A stretch of 50,400 nucleotides of DNA, from NCBI GenBank assembly GCA_045595445.1, contig JAZOAK010000039.1, positions 1 through 50,400 on the forward strand, in the 5' to 3' direction. Numbering within the stretch: the first letter of the stretch is position 1; each line of letters starts with the position of its first letter. Shown here piece after piece: positions 16,117 through 24,126 of the stretch. The notes beneath the pieces were generated by a model. That model saw only the letters and a program-made list of their open reading frames with translations, searched no databases and was not told the DNA's origin. Source of the stretch: RGIG3009 sp045595445 (GTDB lineage: Bacteria > Bacillota > Clostridia > Oscillospirales > Acutalibacteraceae). A program made the position numbers and the translations under genes.

Positions 16117-16986
16117 TTAACAGGGGCGTAAGCGGTTGTCGTCGTAGCAGGTATAGCCGTCGGGGATGGCGGCGTCGGCGGGGATGAGGTGCACGTCCCA
16201 ATCGGTGAGCCATTTGGCATCTACCGCCAATTTGCTGCAACCGTTGGTCGGATGGGTGAGGTGAAACAACAAGCGTCCCTCATAGGCGTATCCCGCTTTG
16301 TTGATGAACGAGGAGACGGATTGGTAAGGGGAATCCTTGCCCTTGTTGGTCGGTTTGTGCAGGTAGTGGGACAAGTTCGCCAGCGGCAACACGACGCTGA
16401 CACAGTCGCTCGGTTTGCTTTGCAGGTACAGAGCGACGATGCTGAGCAATTGCTCGGTGTGGCGTTGCGTAAAATCGCCCTGTAAACCGAAACCCTCACT
16501 TGCGCTGTCACGCAAGACCAACTTCTCGTTTTTCAAGGGGCCTTGTATCAACGCGTCTGCCACGATACACTTGAAACGAACCGCGTTGAGATTTTCTTTG
16601 ATGCTGTTGTTCTTTGACGTTTCAAAGAGCGATCCTTCCCAGTCTTTGAGACGGTCTTTTACCGGGATGGGGAGTTGGTTGTCTGCCAAATAGCGGGAAA
16701 GCGAGGCGGCTGCCGCACGCTCAAACAGTCGGTGCAGCGCGGCGGGGAGGGTTTGGTCGGCTTCCCACGTCCCCAGCGCCCACGTTTTCAAAAACGCGGT
16801 GGTAAGGGCATGCCGTTCCCCTTTTTCCGTTATGCCGTTTTCGCGGCAAACCTCCAAGAAACCACGCGCCAACACGGTGAAGAGGTGGCGGATACCGCTG
16901 AGGCTATCTTTCAGCGTGTCGTTGAATACGATGCCGCCGTATCCTGAGGTGAGATACAAGTCAAATTCCCGTTTTTCATTCAGCAT
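16117..16986 (-). CDS. unknown protein coupled to the RdRP-like polymerase
   Basis: A 289-residue soluble protein that I do not recognise. It is largely helical in its first two thirds (GIRHLFTVLARGFLEVCREN near residue 33; LHRLFERAAAASLSRYLADN near 85), has no signal peptide or membrane helix, and ends in a Trp/Asp-rich strand region (WLTDWDVHLIPADAAIPDGY). ATG 16986 is chosen because GGGAGG lies eight bases before it; an upstream in-frame GTG is possible. It overlaps the 3' end of the polymerase gene by 11 bases, so the two are translationally coupled and probably act together, for example as template, primer or product-handling partner. That role is inference from context only. Confidence 0.75.
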   Translation of the reverse strand: MLNEKREFDLYLTSGYGGIVFNDTLKDSLSGIRHLFTVLARGFLEVCRENGITEKGERHALTTAFLKTWALGTWEADQTLPAALHRLFERAAAASLSRYLADNQLPIPVKDRLKDWEGSLFETSKNNSIKENLNAVRFKCIVADALIQGPLKNEKLVLRDSASEGFGLQGDFTQRHTEQLLSIVALYLQSKPSDCVSVVLPLANLSHYLHKPTNKGKDSPYQSVSSFINKAGYAYEGRLLFHLTHPTNGCSKLAVDAKWLTDWDVHLIPADAAIPDGYTCYDDNRLRPC

Positions 16987-19900
16987 GGTTGTCACCTCCC
17001 AGTGCTTCCAACACTTGTCCCGGTGTGAAGATCTCCCAAAACGCTTTCTTTTGGTCTTGCGTTTTGGGCGGATAAAGGCGGCGAATCACATCGAGCTCAT
17101 TGTCCACAAACAACACGGCTTTAAGATCTTCGATGGCTTTCTTTGCTAAGCGGCGATCAAAGGCTTTGTTCGATTCGGGGTCACCGTCGGACGACACTTC
17201 CGCGAAGCGGTCGGCGGCAAAACGCAGGTAGGCGGTTTTGTAAGGGTTGTTATCTTTTTGGGGCGTTGTCTCTTGGACGTTGAGGAGGGAAAGGGCGCTG
17301 TCCAAGCAGTAAAACAGCAGGCGATACCCTTCAAAGCGGAACTGCGTGAGCAGATCGGCATGCGGCAACGCGAGGATCTCGTCCAACAACGGGTCCGACA
17401 ACGCGTTATCGTACGGCCAAAACGCGTCGGCATCGAACGGTTGGGTTTCACTCAACGCAAACACGCGATCGCGCAAGGAACGCAAGGCGCCCTCGCCGTG
17501 GCGGCGCGCTAAGAGGAGTAACGCGTGTTGCAACGCGTTGGCCTTTTCGCGTATCAGCGGCATATCGCAGGCGTCGTACTGCCCTTTCAGACGGGTGAGC
17601 AGTTTTTTGTTGTTTTCGTTACAGTTATCTTTCGCGTCGCGGCGGTTTTTCTGCTTTGCGTGGTAGTCCTTGGCGGCATCCGTGTACGCGTTCAAGATCT
17701 TCGCGGTGGTGCCGCGCACCGGATTTTCTTCGGGGAAGATGCTATCAAGCGGGAGGAGTGACTCGATCAACGGTTCGTCGGGAAGTTCGGAGAAGTCCTC
17801 AAACGTCGATGCCCAGCGATACAGCAGTTGGGTAACGGGATTGTGCTCGCGGTTCGGGTGAAGTACCTTGCCTTTCCAGCACAAGGCACCGTTTTCGCCG
17901 CGCGAGGTTTGGGGACGGCGCCCTTTTAACGATTTCAAGTCTTTTTTGCTGTCGATAAACAACTCGACTTGTTCCACCACCGCTTGGTGCGCGGGATCTT
18001 CGTTGCCGTTATAGCGGACGACGGCGTTAATATTGGGGCGCACGCCTTTTTTGCTGCCGTCGATTTCGGTACCGGTGAGAATGGTGCCGAACGCGGCGGA
18101 AGGCAGTTTGTCGCAGACGGGAAGCGTCGTATCGTATTCCACGGCCGCCAGTTTCATGGCGGCGTTGGAGATGTAACCGATGCGGTTGCTGAACGTGTTA
18201 TACACCACTTGCGGCGACACGTAGCGTCCCATGACGGTACAGACGTTTTTGCTTGCCAGCGCGGGAATGTCAATGAACGGGGTACCGCAAGCCTCGGAAT
18301 AGCCGCTCTTTCGGCACGCGTTCACGATGCGGTCATCGTAACACACAATGACGTGGTCACCGTCAAAATCCGCGCCGCCCAACGCTTTGGGAATACACGA
18401 ACAATGACCGACGAACACCACACCGGTCAGGTGACCGAGATAGCGGTCAAGGTAGTGGGCAAATTTCGGTTTTAAGCGGTTGGCATACACACATTCGTTT
18501 CGGGAAAGGTGCGGGTTGCGCAAAAGGGCGATCGGTTGCGGTGTTTTGCCGTTGTTCGGCAAATAGACGGCACCGCGCGGGATACAACGCCTTTTGATGG
18601 AGGTGTTGCCTTTCCCCGCGTGGCACAGCAGCCGATACAGAAAATACAGTAAGTCACCGCACAAAAAACGGTTTTCGCCGATAACGTTGACGCGACCGAG
18701 CGCAATGTTATTATAGCGGGACGTGCGGTGGTTTTTCAGCATGGTTTGAATGGTGGGGTCGCGCAAAAAGGTCGGTTCTGTCATCAGCAGCGACATCCAC
18801 GCGTCGCGGTTTTGGTTCTTTTCCAGCGACTTTTTGCCCACAGGGTCCAAGAGGTTGCGGGGGCAATAGGCATCGGCGGCGGCACAGTGATCCCCGATCA
18901 GACCATCCCAATCCTCGGCAGACAGATCCAGCGTGCTGACAAGCTGCGAGTTCAAGGTGGCGCACGTCGTGTTGTGGAACGACCGCTCGGTTTTGACTAC
19001 GTACAAGCCGTGGTGGTATTGCCGCATATTGATAAAGTAGTGCTTCATCACGTCGGGTGTTGGCGTTTTGAGAAGCCCGTATAGTTTGAAAACGGACGGC
19101 GTGACGATGACGTGGGCTTTATACAGCGGACGCAACCGACCAAAGACGTCTTTCACCATGGCGTTTTCGGGGACACCGTGGTCTTTTAAGAATTGATGGA
19201 AATCCACGTAGTGCAAAACGCCCTTGAAAAACGGCATACGCACTTGGAAGGAATTGCCTTGCATCTCGGGCGGTAATTTCTTGTTGAGTGCTTGATGGCA
19301 GGCTTTGGAGAGAATACCGGTGCCGTCAAAACAGGTGATGTCGATGCGGCGCTTTTGATGAATCGGGTGAAGTGTCACCTCGTTTGATTGGGCGGAGATT
19401 TCCTGTTCGGCGGTGTAGACGTCCACGAACGTGTTACGGTTTACGTGTATTTCCGGTAATACGAGGACGCTGTCTTCGTGAAAAAAAGATCTGACAAAGG
19501 CATCCGAATCCGTCGTGGAAAAGGCGAGCGTGGCGCTGCTGGAATATAACGCGCGATAGCCGTACAGTTTTGCCAAATACGCGAGCGGCAGGTTGGTTCC
19601 AAACTGTTCTTCGAAGGAAAAACCCAGATCCAAACGGGCGCGCAACCCGTCAAACAAGTCGTCGCGGATAAAGCCGTAAATGTATTCTTTGCTTTGGCTG
19701 GCACTTGCCAACAAGGGGACGAAACGAACGGCTTCGTCGGCATTGGGAAATTGCAACCGAAACCCTTCGCGGAACAGACGGTCAAACGCACCGCGACGCT
19801 CATCGGACAGCGGAAATGCCGACTCGAAATCCACGTATATCCATTTATCTTTGAGCAGATCTTCTTGGTGAGCGGGTGCTTGCAGTTGCTCACAGATCTG

Positions 19901-20071
19901 ATTGAGCAACGCGCTTTCCGGATACGAATGGAGACGTATGATGACGTCCGCGTCGGCGGTAAGCGTGGGCACGTCCGATGCGGGCGTGAACAGAAATTCC
20001 GACAATAACACATCGCCGTCCACGGTGAGCAATTCATAGGTTTTTGTTTGTTTCGTCGTTTGGTCGTTCAC
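16976..20071 (-). CDS. single-chain RNA polymerase of the eukaryotic RdRP/YonO-like superfamily
   Basis: A 1031-residue protein with both double-psi beta-barrel signatures of the cellular RdRP superfamily. Barrel 1 has CFDGTGILSKA (about residues 247-257), equivalent to the SDGxGxIS motif, followed by FQVRMPFFKGVLHYVDF (275-291), equivalent to the QIR...KGVL block. Barrel 2 has LLRNPHLSRNE (516-526) and then GGADFDGDHVIVCYD (565-579), in which the three Asp of DFDGD (568, 570, 572) should bind catalytic magnesium. TGTEIDGSKKGVRP further on matches the VDxPKTG-like Lys region. It is not a beta' fragment: the fused two-barrel order on one chain with the RNP block is the RdRP/YonO arrangement. 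Whether the template is RNA or DNA cannot be decided. GTG 20071 is chosen because AAAGGGG precedes it and a good promoter lies just upstream, excluding an earlier ATG at 20140. Confidence 0.87.
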   Translation of the reverse strand: MNDQTTKQTKTYELLTVDGDVLLSEFLFTPASDVPTLTADADVIIRLHSYPESALLNQICEQLQAPAHQEDLLKDKWIYVDFESAFPLSDERRGAFDRLFREGFRLQFPNADEAVRFVPLLASASQSKEYIYGFIRDDLFDGLRARLDLGFSFEEQFGTNLPLAYLAKLYGYRALYSSSATLAFSTTDSDAFVRSFFHEDSVLVLPEIHVNRNTFVDVYTAEQEISAQSNEVTLHPIHQKRRIDITCFDGTGILSKACHQALNKKLPPEMQGNSFQVRMPFFKGVLHYVDFHQFLKDHGVPENAMVKDVFGRLRPLYKAHVIVTPSVFKLYGLLKTPTPDVMKHYFINMRQYHHGLYVVKTERSFHNTTCATLNSQLVSTLDLSAEDWDGLIGDHCAAADAYCPRNLLDPVGKKSLEKNQNRDAWMSLLMTEPTFLRDPTIQTMLKNHRTSRYNNIALGRVNVIGENRFLCGDLLYFLYRLLCHAGKGNTSIKRRCIPRGAVYLPNNGKTPQPIALLRNPHLSRNECVYANRLKPKFAHYLDRYLGHLTGVVFVGHCSCIPKALGGADFDGDHVIVCYDDRIVNACRKSGYSEACGTPFIDIPALASKNVCTVMGRYVSPQVVYNTFSNRIGYISNAAMKLAAVEYDTTLPVCDKLPSAAFGTILTGTEIDGSKKGVRPNINAVVRYNGNEDPAHQAVVEQVELFIDSKKDLKSLKGRRPQTSRGENGALCWKGKVLHPNREHNPVTQLLYRWASTFEDFSELPDEPLIESLLPLDSIFPEENPVRGTTAKILNAYTDAAKDYHAKQKNRRDAKDNCNENNKKLLTRLKGQYDACDMPLIREKANALQHALLLLARRHGEGALRSLRDRVFALSETQPFDADAFWPYDNALSDPLLDEILALPHADLLTQFRFEGYRLLFYCLDSALSLLNVQETTPQKDNNPYKTAYLRFAADRFAEVSSDGDPESNKAFDRRLAKKAIEDLKAVLFVDNELDVIRRLYPPKTQDQKKAFWEIFTPGQVLEALGGDNHAE

Positions 20072-20111
20072 GGTGCTATCCCCTTTGTATTGAAAAAGAT
20101 AACTACGTATC

Positions 20112-20140
20112 AGTATACTATATCCGACAAATTTCGTCAA
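20112..20140 (-). promoter_or_regulatory. promoter of the polymerase operon
   Basis: On the minus strand TTGACG (140-135), 17 bp, TATACT (117-112). Transcription would start near 20105, giving a leader of about 34 bases before the GTG. Its -35 box lies five bases from that of the divergent promoter at 20145. Confidence 0.85.
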
Positions 20141-20144
20141 CGGC

Positions 20145-20174
20145 TTGACACCACCACCCCCCTCGTGCTATACT
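20145..20174 (+). promoter_or_regulatory. divergent promoter of the candidate ncRNA
   Basis: TTGACA (20145-20150), 18 bp, TATACT (20169-20174). The predicted start, near 20181, coincides with the first base of the candidate RNA's closing stem. The two divergent -35 boxes are back to back, so the promoters may share a regulator or compete. Confidence 0.82.
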
Positions 20175-20180
20175 GCGGTT

Positions 20181-20312
20181 GAGAGCAAGTTTGCGACGTT
20201 TGTGTTGGCGGTGTACCGCACGACTCATGACCGGATCGGTATGTTTGATTCGCATTTCCCCGTCGCTACGTAACTCTCCTCTTTGGGGCGTCGTAAGGCG
20301 CCTCCTTTTTTT
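20181..20312 (+). ncRNA. candidate structured small RNA beside the polymerase
   Basis: The unit runs from a strong promoter to a terminator (stem 285-290/299-304, then seven T) with no ribosome binding site or credible reading frame. Possible pairing: GAGAG 181-185 with CTCTC 274-278; GCGACG 193-198 with CGTCGC 261-266, closing a multibranch; inside it GCGG tgta CCGC (208-219) and ACCG gat CGGT (230-240). CGACG 194-198 could instead pair with CGTCG 289-293, which would break the terminator stem, so a switch is possible. A second, stronger terminator follows at 20321. It matches no RNA family I know (not 6S, SRP, RNase P or a familiar riboswitch). Folding was done by eye. Confidence 0.55.
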
Positions 20313-20320
20313 ATGTTCAA

Positions 20321-20355
20321 AACGGCTTCGAGAAAGTTCTCGAAGCCGTTTTTTT
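20321..20355 (+). terminator. strong rho-independent terminator
   Basis: AACGGCTTCGAGAA and TTCTCGAAGCCGTT pair perfectly over 14 bp and run into TTTTTT. It backs up the weaker terminator at 20285-20312. Confidence 0.9.
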
Positions 20356-20407
20356 GTTGTCACAACAGTGGCGGGAGGACGATGCCGATTCGAAGGAGTA
20401 CGTGTCG

Positions 20408-20437
20408 TTGAAAAATTTTCGTATATGAATATATACC
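20408..20437 (+). promoter_or_regulatory. promoter of the 58-residue protein/CAP/ClpP/TraG operon
   Basis: TTGAAA (20408-20413), 18 bp, TATACC (20432-20437), lying after the ncRNA terminators and 54 bases before the first start codon. Confidence 0.6.
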
Positions 20438-20490
20438 ACCCCCACCTCGGAGGCGGTCAACTAAAAAACAACAAAAAGGAGAGATGTGTA

Positions 20491-20667
20491 ATGAAACCGG
20501 AAAACGTCACCCGCAATTGGGAGAAACGTCAGAGTTACAAAAAGGTTGTCGAGAAAAGCGTGAAGGTGCCAAACCTCAAACGCGCCGCCCGATTCGGTGA
20601 ATCGGAAACGGATAAGGCTATCCGTAAATACGGCATCGACAACTACGTCGCGCAGGAATGCGCCTGA
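20491..20667 (+). CDS. small basic protein of unknown function
   Basis: A 58-residue, very basic and probably helical protein (MKPENVTRNWEKRQSYKKVV at the start, ending KYGIDNYVAQECA). AAAAAGGAG lies before the ATG. The charge suggests nucleic-acid binding, but there is no recognised motif. It is the first gene of a plus-strand operon divergent from the polymerase; the CAP lipoprotein gene starts 14 bp after its stop. Confidence 0.7.
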   Translation: MKPENVTRNWEKRQSYKKVVEKSVKVPNLKRAARFGESETDKAIRKYGIDNYVAQECA

Positions 20668-20681
20668 AAGGAGAGGTGTGT

Positions 20682-21332
20682 ATGAAACGACTACTGGCAT
20701 CGGTGCTGATGACCGCCGTCTTGTTGACGGGATGCGGCACCGAACAACTTGCGGTCGATACCGCAACGACCGCTGCCGACACGGTGGCGACGATGGCGGC
20801 GACTACCACCACGACCACCACGACGGCGGCGACGACTACTACCGCTGCCGCCACAACGGCCGCGGTCACCACGAACACGACCACCGTGACTACGCGGCCG
20901 TTGCCCCAAGCGGTGCCGCAGTTCCCGCAGTGGGAAGCGGAGGTCTTGCGCCTGATGAACGAGCACCGCGCGGTGGCAGGCGTCAAGCCGTTGACGATGC
21001 GGTATGAGTACTACGATTGTGCCGAAACGCGGGTGCGGGAGTGTCTGATCCTGTGGTCGCATACGCGACCCGACGGGCGCAAATCGAATACGGTGTATCT
21101 CGATTTCGGGTTGCAAGACGGTTTGCGACTGGCGGGCGAAAACCTCGCGAAGGGCTTTTCAACGCCCGAGGCGATGGTGGAGGGGTTGATGGCATCGCCC
21201 GGTCATCGGAAGAATATCTTGCACGAGGAATACGACAGTGTGGTCATCAGCATTGTGGAGATGGACGGTGAGGAGGGCCGATACGCCATGTCCCAGTTGT
21301 TTATGGCAATGAAAGAGGAGGAATGTGTATGA
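20682..21332 (+). CDS. CAP/SCP-domain lipoprotein
   Basis: A 216-residue surface lipoprotein. The signal peptide ends at lipobox LLTGC (Cys about residue 17), followed by a linker of Thr and Ala (about 25-70) and a CAP domain (about 85-210). CAP features seen are LRLMNEHRAVAGVKPL, the SHTRPDG His-containing motif, GENLAKGF and MASPGHRKNIL with the second His. CAP proteins of bacteria are extracellular and often of unknown target; some bind cell wall or lipids. AAAGGAG precedes ATG 20682. Its last bases overlap the start of the ClpP-like gene (ATGA). Confidence 0.9.
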   Translation: MKRLLASVLMTAVLLTGCGTEQLAVDTATTAADTVATMAATTTTTTTTAATTTTAAATTAAVTTNTTTVTTRPLPQAVPQFPQWEAEVLRLMNEHRAVAGVKPLTMRYEYYDCAETRVRECLILWSHTRPDGRKSNTVYLDFGLQDGLRLAGENLAKGFSTPEAMVEGLMASPGHRKNILHEEYDSVVISIVEMDGEEGRYAMSQLFMAMKEEECV

Positions 21333-21964
21333 GTCAAGTCTGTTATACGGAAAGAACCAATCACGGCATCACGCAGATGACGCCTGAAACCAAGTTGTTT
21401 CAGCGCCGCGTCATTTGCTTGCAAGGGGAGATCAACGGCGAAAGCGTGGGGGAAGCCATTCGCCAAATTGCGGTGTTATCCGCCGAGGCACCGCACGAGC
21501 CGATCACGATGCTGATCAACTCGCCCGGAGGGAGTATTCTGGACGGGCTGGTGTTGATCGACGTGATGCAGGCGTACGACGGTGTCATTCGTACGGTGTC
21601 GCTCGGTATCGCCGCCAGTATGGCGGCGGTGATCTTGGCGGCAGGTACGCGCGGACATCGGTACGTATCGCGACATTCGCAAGTGATGTTGCATCAACCG
21701 CTGTTGGCGGGCGGATTACCCGGCGGCAATTGCAGCGAAGTGGAGAACATCGCGCGGTCGCTCGTGGAACGCAAGCAGGAACTGGACGAACTGTTGACGC
21801 AGTTGACGGGCAAACCCCGCCGCGAGATCCGTCAACTGACAAGCAAGGATACGTATATGAAAGCCGACGAGGCGCTCAAACACGGATTGGTGGATGATAT
21901 TGCCGACGGCGCGGTTCTCAACGAGTTGATAGGAGGTGTTGCCCATGAGAATTTTGGGAAATAA
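21329..21964 (+). CDS. ClpP-like serine protease
   Basis: A 211-residue cytoplasmic peptidase of the ClpP (S14) family with a complete triad: Ser97 in GIAASMA, His122 in VMLHQPL and Asp174 in TSKDTYM, plus the INSPGGSILDG oxyanion loop (about 64-74). Length is like housekeeping ClpP, but the sequence differs (for example GGLPGGNCSEVENIARSL in the handle) and it sits among accessory genes, so it is a second, specialised copy of the type found in mobile elements. ATG 21329 is chosen for GAGGAGG upstream and the ATGA overlap with the CAP gene. No Clp ATPase is encoded nearby; the adjacent TraG-like ATPase is not a known unfoldase partner. Confidence 0.92.
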   Translation: MSQVCYTERTNHGITQMTPETKLFQRRVICLQGEINGESVGEAIRQIAVLSAEAPHEPITMLINSPGGSILDGLVLIDVMQAYDGVIRTVSLGIAASMAAVILAAGTRGHRYVSRHSQVMLHQPLLAGGLPGGNCSEVENIARSLVERKQELDELLTQLTGKPRREIRQLTSKDTYMKADEALKHGLVDDIADGAVLNELIGGVAHENFGK

Positions 21965-23180
21965 CGTAGCCGTAACAAGCGGTGACGTGGATAACGTCAA
22001 CACGATGTTGATCGGGGCGCCCGGTACGGGTAAGACGCGGTCGTACGTGTTGCCGAACCTGATGAGCGCAGAGGAGGAAAGCGTGGTCGTGTTGGATCCC
22101 AAGGGGGAAATTTACGACATGACCGCGTCGATGATGCGCGAGAAAGGGTATCGGGTGCTGTCGCTGGATTTCATCCGGCCGACGCAGTCGGAGGTGTGCT
22201 ATAATCCGTTGGACTATTGTCGCACCGAGGAGGATATCATCAAGTTATCCTTGATGATGGTGGAGGATCAGCGTGAAAAGTCCACGGACATGTTCTGGCC
22301 GTTGACGGCGCAACTGCTGTGCAACGCGTTGATCGGATTTCTGAAAGCGTATCGCCCTGATCGGCAACAGCATTTCGGATCCCTGATCAAGTTGTTGCGC
22401 GTTGCCACGGTCAACGAGGAAAACGCGGACAATCACAAGTCTAAGTTGGATAAGATATTCGACCAAGCGCGTGAAGCAGATGCCTCCTCGTGGGCGGCGG
22501 CGCAATACGACTTGGTCAAGCGTGCGGCAGGGAAAACGCAAAAGAGCATCATCATCTCGCTGATTGCGTCGCTGGGTGCCTGGATGACACCGCAGATGAC
22601 GCAAATGATGAGTGAAGGCACGCTGGATATGGCGTCGCTGTGTGCGCAAAAGACGGTGTTATACGTCAAGTGTTCCGACAGCGATCGGTCCAAGGACAAG
22701 CCGACGGCGATGTTCTTTATGCAGTTGTTTCAAGAGTTGTACCGCATCGCGGATGCGTCACCGACGCACACGTTGCCGCGTCCTATGCACATTCTGTTGG
22801 ATGACATGGGCGCCAACTTGAAGATCCCCAACATGGACAGTATCATCGCGACGTCGCGCGGACGCGGCATCTCGCTTTCGATCGTGTTGCAATCCATCGG
22901 TCAGTTGAAGCGGCAGTACAAAGACTATATGTCTATTCTCAACTCCTGCAACAACTTGGTCTTTCTTGGCGGCAACGACATCGAAACGTGTCAGGAGATG
23001 GCGATGCGGTTGGACAAGCCGCTCGGCGACGTGCTGTATAAGGCGCCGCGTGTCATTTACGTCTTTCAGCAGGGCTGCCGTCCGATCGTTACCACGGTGT
23101 ATGAGTTGAAAGGGCATCCGTTGTATGAACGGTTGCACGAGTATCGACGTGAGACGAAAGAAAAGGAGAGGATGCTATGA
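21945..23180 (+). CDS. TraG/VirD4-like ATPase without membrane segment
   Basis: A 411-residue P-loop ATPase of the TraG/VirD4 coupling-protein family. Walker A is IGAPGTGKT (about residues 23-31), followed by VVVLDPKGEIYDMTASMMREKGYRV, typical of the family; Walker B is MHILLDDMGAN near 285 and the TSRGRGISLSIVLQSIGQLKRQY block follows. Normal coupling proteins have two N-terminal membrane helices and about 600 residues; here the protein starts almost at the P-loop and is soluble. No relaxase or type IV channel genes are near, so conjugation is unlikely as its sole job. AGGAGG precedes ATG 21945, and the gene overlaps the ClpP-like gene by 20 bases. Confidence 0.88.
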   Translation: MRILGNNVAVTSGDVDNVNTMLIGAPGTGKTRSYVLPNLMSAEEESVVVLDPKGEIYDMTASMMREKGYRVLSLDFIRPTQSEVCYNPLDYCRTEEDIIKLSLMMVEDQREKSTDMFWPLTAQLLCNALIGFLKAYRPDRQQHFGSLIKLLRVATVNEENADNHKSKLDKIFDQAREADASSWAAAQYDLVKRAAGKTQKSIIISLIASLGAWMTPQMTQMMSEGTLDMASLCAQKTVLYVKCSDSDRSKDKPTAMFFMQLFQELYRIADASPTHTLPRPMHILLDDMGANLKIPNMDSIIATSRGRGISLSIVLQSIGQLKRQYKDYMSILNSCNNLVFLGGNDIETCQEMAMRLDKPLGDVLYKAPRVIYVFQQGCRPIVTTVYELKGHPLYERLHEYRRETKEKERML

Positions 23181-24076
23181 TGAAACAAGCGTATATTAAG
23201 GTGTTTGACCCGACGTTTACGTACCAATTGGCAAGCAACGTGGGGCGGTGGTCGGCGTTAGAGACGTATTTACGTATCGCCGAAGGCATGACGAACGTAA
23301 ACGACCCGAACAACCCCTGTCCGTTGCAAACGTCCTTTTATCGGTATCCTGAGAACGTGGTCGTGCTGTTTGAGCTTGACGGCGTGTTCTATTGTCGGAC
23401 AATCGTCGGCGGCGTGTCCGAGGGGCAGTATGAGGTGGTGGCGCAACGTGAGGAATTGCGCACATTCTTTGATGCGTGCGGGGAGAACGTGACGGTGCTG
23501 GATAACGATCGGTACAAGCTTTTGGTGCCGACATTTGATACGGTGATGTCGTACGTGCAGTCGTTTGAGACAGCGCGTGAAATCAGCGAGCAACACCGCC
23601 AAACGATGCACGAGTATCACGTGCGATTGACCAAATTGCAGACGGATTTTGAGGAGATGCGCGGTGAGCATTTGCGAAACGCGTATACAGACGGTGTGTA
23701 TCTGGCGGAGCAGTATCTCATCACACTCCATGCGGTCGCGAACGAAATGAAAGATCGCGCGTTGGTGGGGGCGCGGCGGTGTTTCTTAGAGGATGGCAAC
23801 AACGTGTGTCGGATGTTCGGGTTGTTTGTGTATGCGTTGATACACGGCATCGGGAAAGGACGGCATTTGGAGAGGCATCGCCGCATCCTTGCCCATGCGT
23901 TCGGCGAGATGTTGGAGCAACTGCACGCGTTTGTGGAGTTGCATCCCACCATTGAGGACGATTATGCGCAGTATTTGCACCTGCCCGCCAACGAGCGTGC
24001 CAAGTTGCACAAGCTCTTGGAGGACGAAGGGGTGTTTGAGGACGAATGGGGATTTATCGGCGGTGATTTGTTTTAA
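23177..24076 (+). CDS. unknown protein of the CAP/ClpP/TraG operon
   Basis: A 299-residue soluble protein that I do not recognise. The first 100 residues look like a mixed alpha/beta domain (NVVVLFELDGVFYCRTIVGG), residues about 125-165 form a likely coiled coil (SFETAREISEQHRQTMHEYH), and the C-terminal half is helical (ALIHGIGKGRHLERHRRIL). The start overlaps the stop of the TraG-like gene (ATGA), so it is the last gene of the coupled series. No catalytic motif can be seen. Confidence 0.75.
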   Translation: MMKQAYIKVFDPTFTYQLASNVGRWSALETYLRIAEGMTNVNDPNNPCPLQTSFYRYPENVVVLFELDGVFYCRTIVGGVSEGQYEVVAQREELRTFFDACGENVTVLDNDRYKLLVPTFDTVMSYVQSFETAREISEQHRQTMHEYHVRLTKLQTDFEEMRGEHLRNAYTDGVYLAEQYLITLHAVANEMKDRALVGARRCFLEDGNNVCRMFGLFVYALIHGIGKGRHLERHRRILAHAFGEMLEQLHAFVELHPTIEDDYAQYLHLPANERAKLHKLLEDEGVFEDEWGFIGGDLF

Positions 24077-24077
24077 G

Positions 24078-24106
24078 TTGACATCATTTCCAAGGTGTTT
24101 TATACT
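24078..24106 (+). promoter_or_regulatory. promoter of the 191-residue protein gene
   Basis: TTGACA (24078-24083), 17 bp, TATACT (24101-24106), immediately after the stop of the preceding gene. Its close match to consensus makes this gene a separate unit. Confidence 0.85.
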
Positions 24107-24126
24107 GAAAAAAAGGAGGAATTTTT

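Noticed and set aside
16976..20071. Fragment or paralogue of housekeeping RNAP beta'
   Set aside because: The DFDGD motif is shared, but the RNP block before it and the fused first barrel on the same chain follow the RdRP/YonO pattern; beta' zinc and clamp motifs are absent.
20072..20140. Longer N-terminus for the polymerase from ATG 20140
   Set aside because: The segment overlaps its own promoter (-10 at 20112-20117); GTG 20071 has a ribosome site.
20179..20490. Open frame through the candidate ncRNA in frame with the 58-residue protein
   Set aside because: It would have to cross two terminators and a promoter; the 58-residue gene has its own start with AAGGAG.
21945..23180. Integrative conjugative element centred on the TraG-like gene
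   Set aside because: No relaxase, VirB4/VirB6 or integrase is seen within the region, and the ATPase lacks membrane helices.
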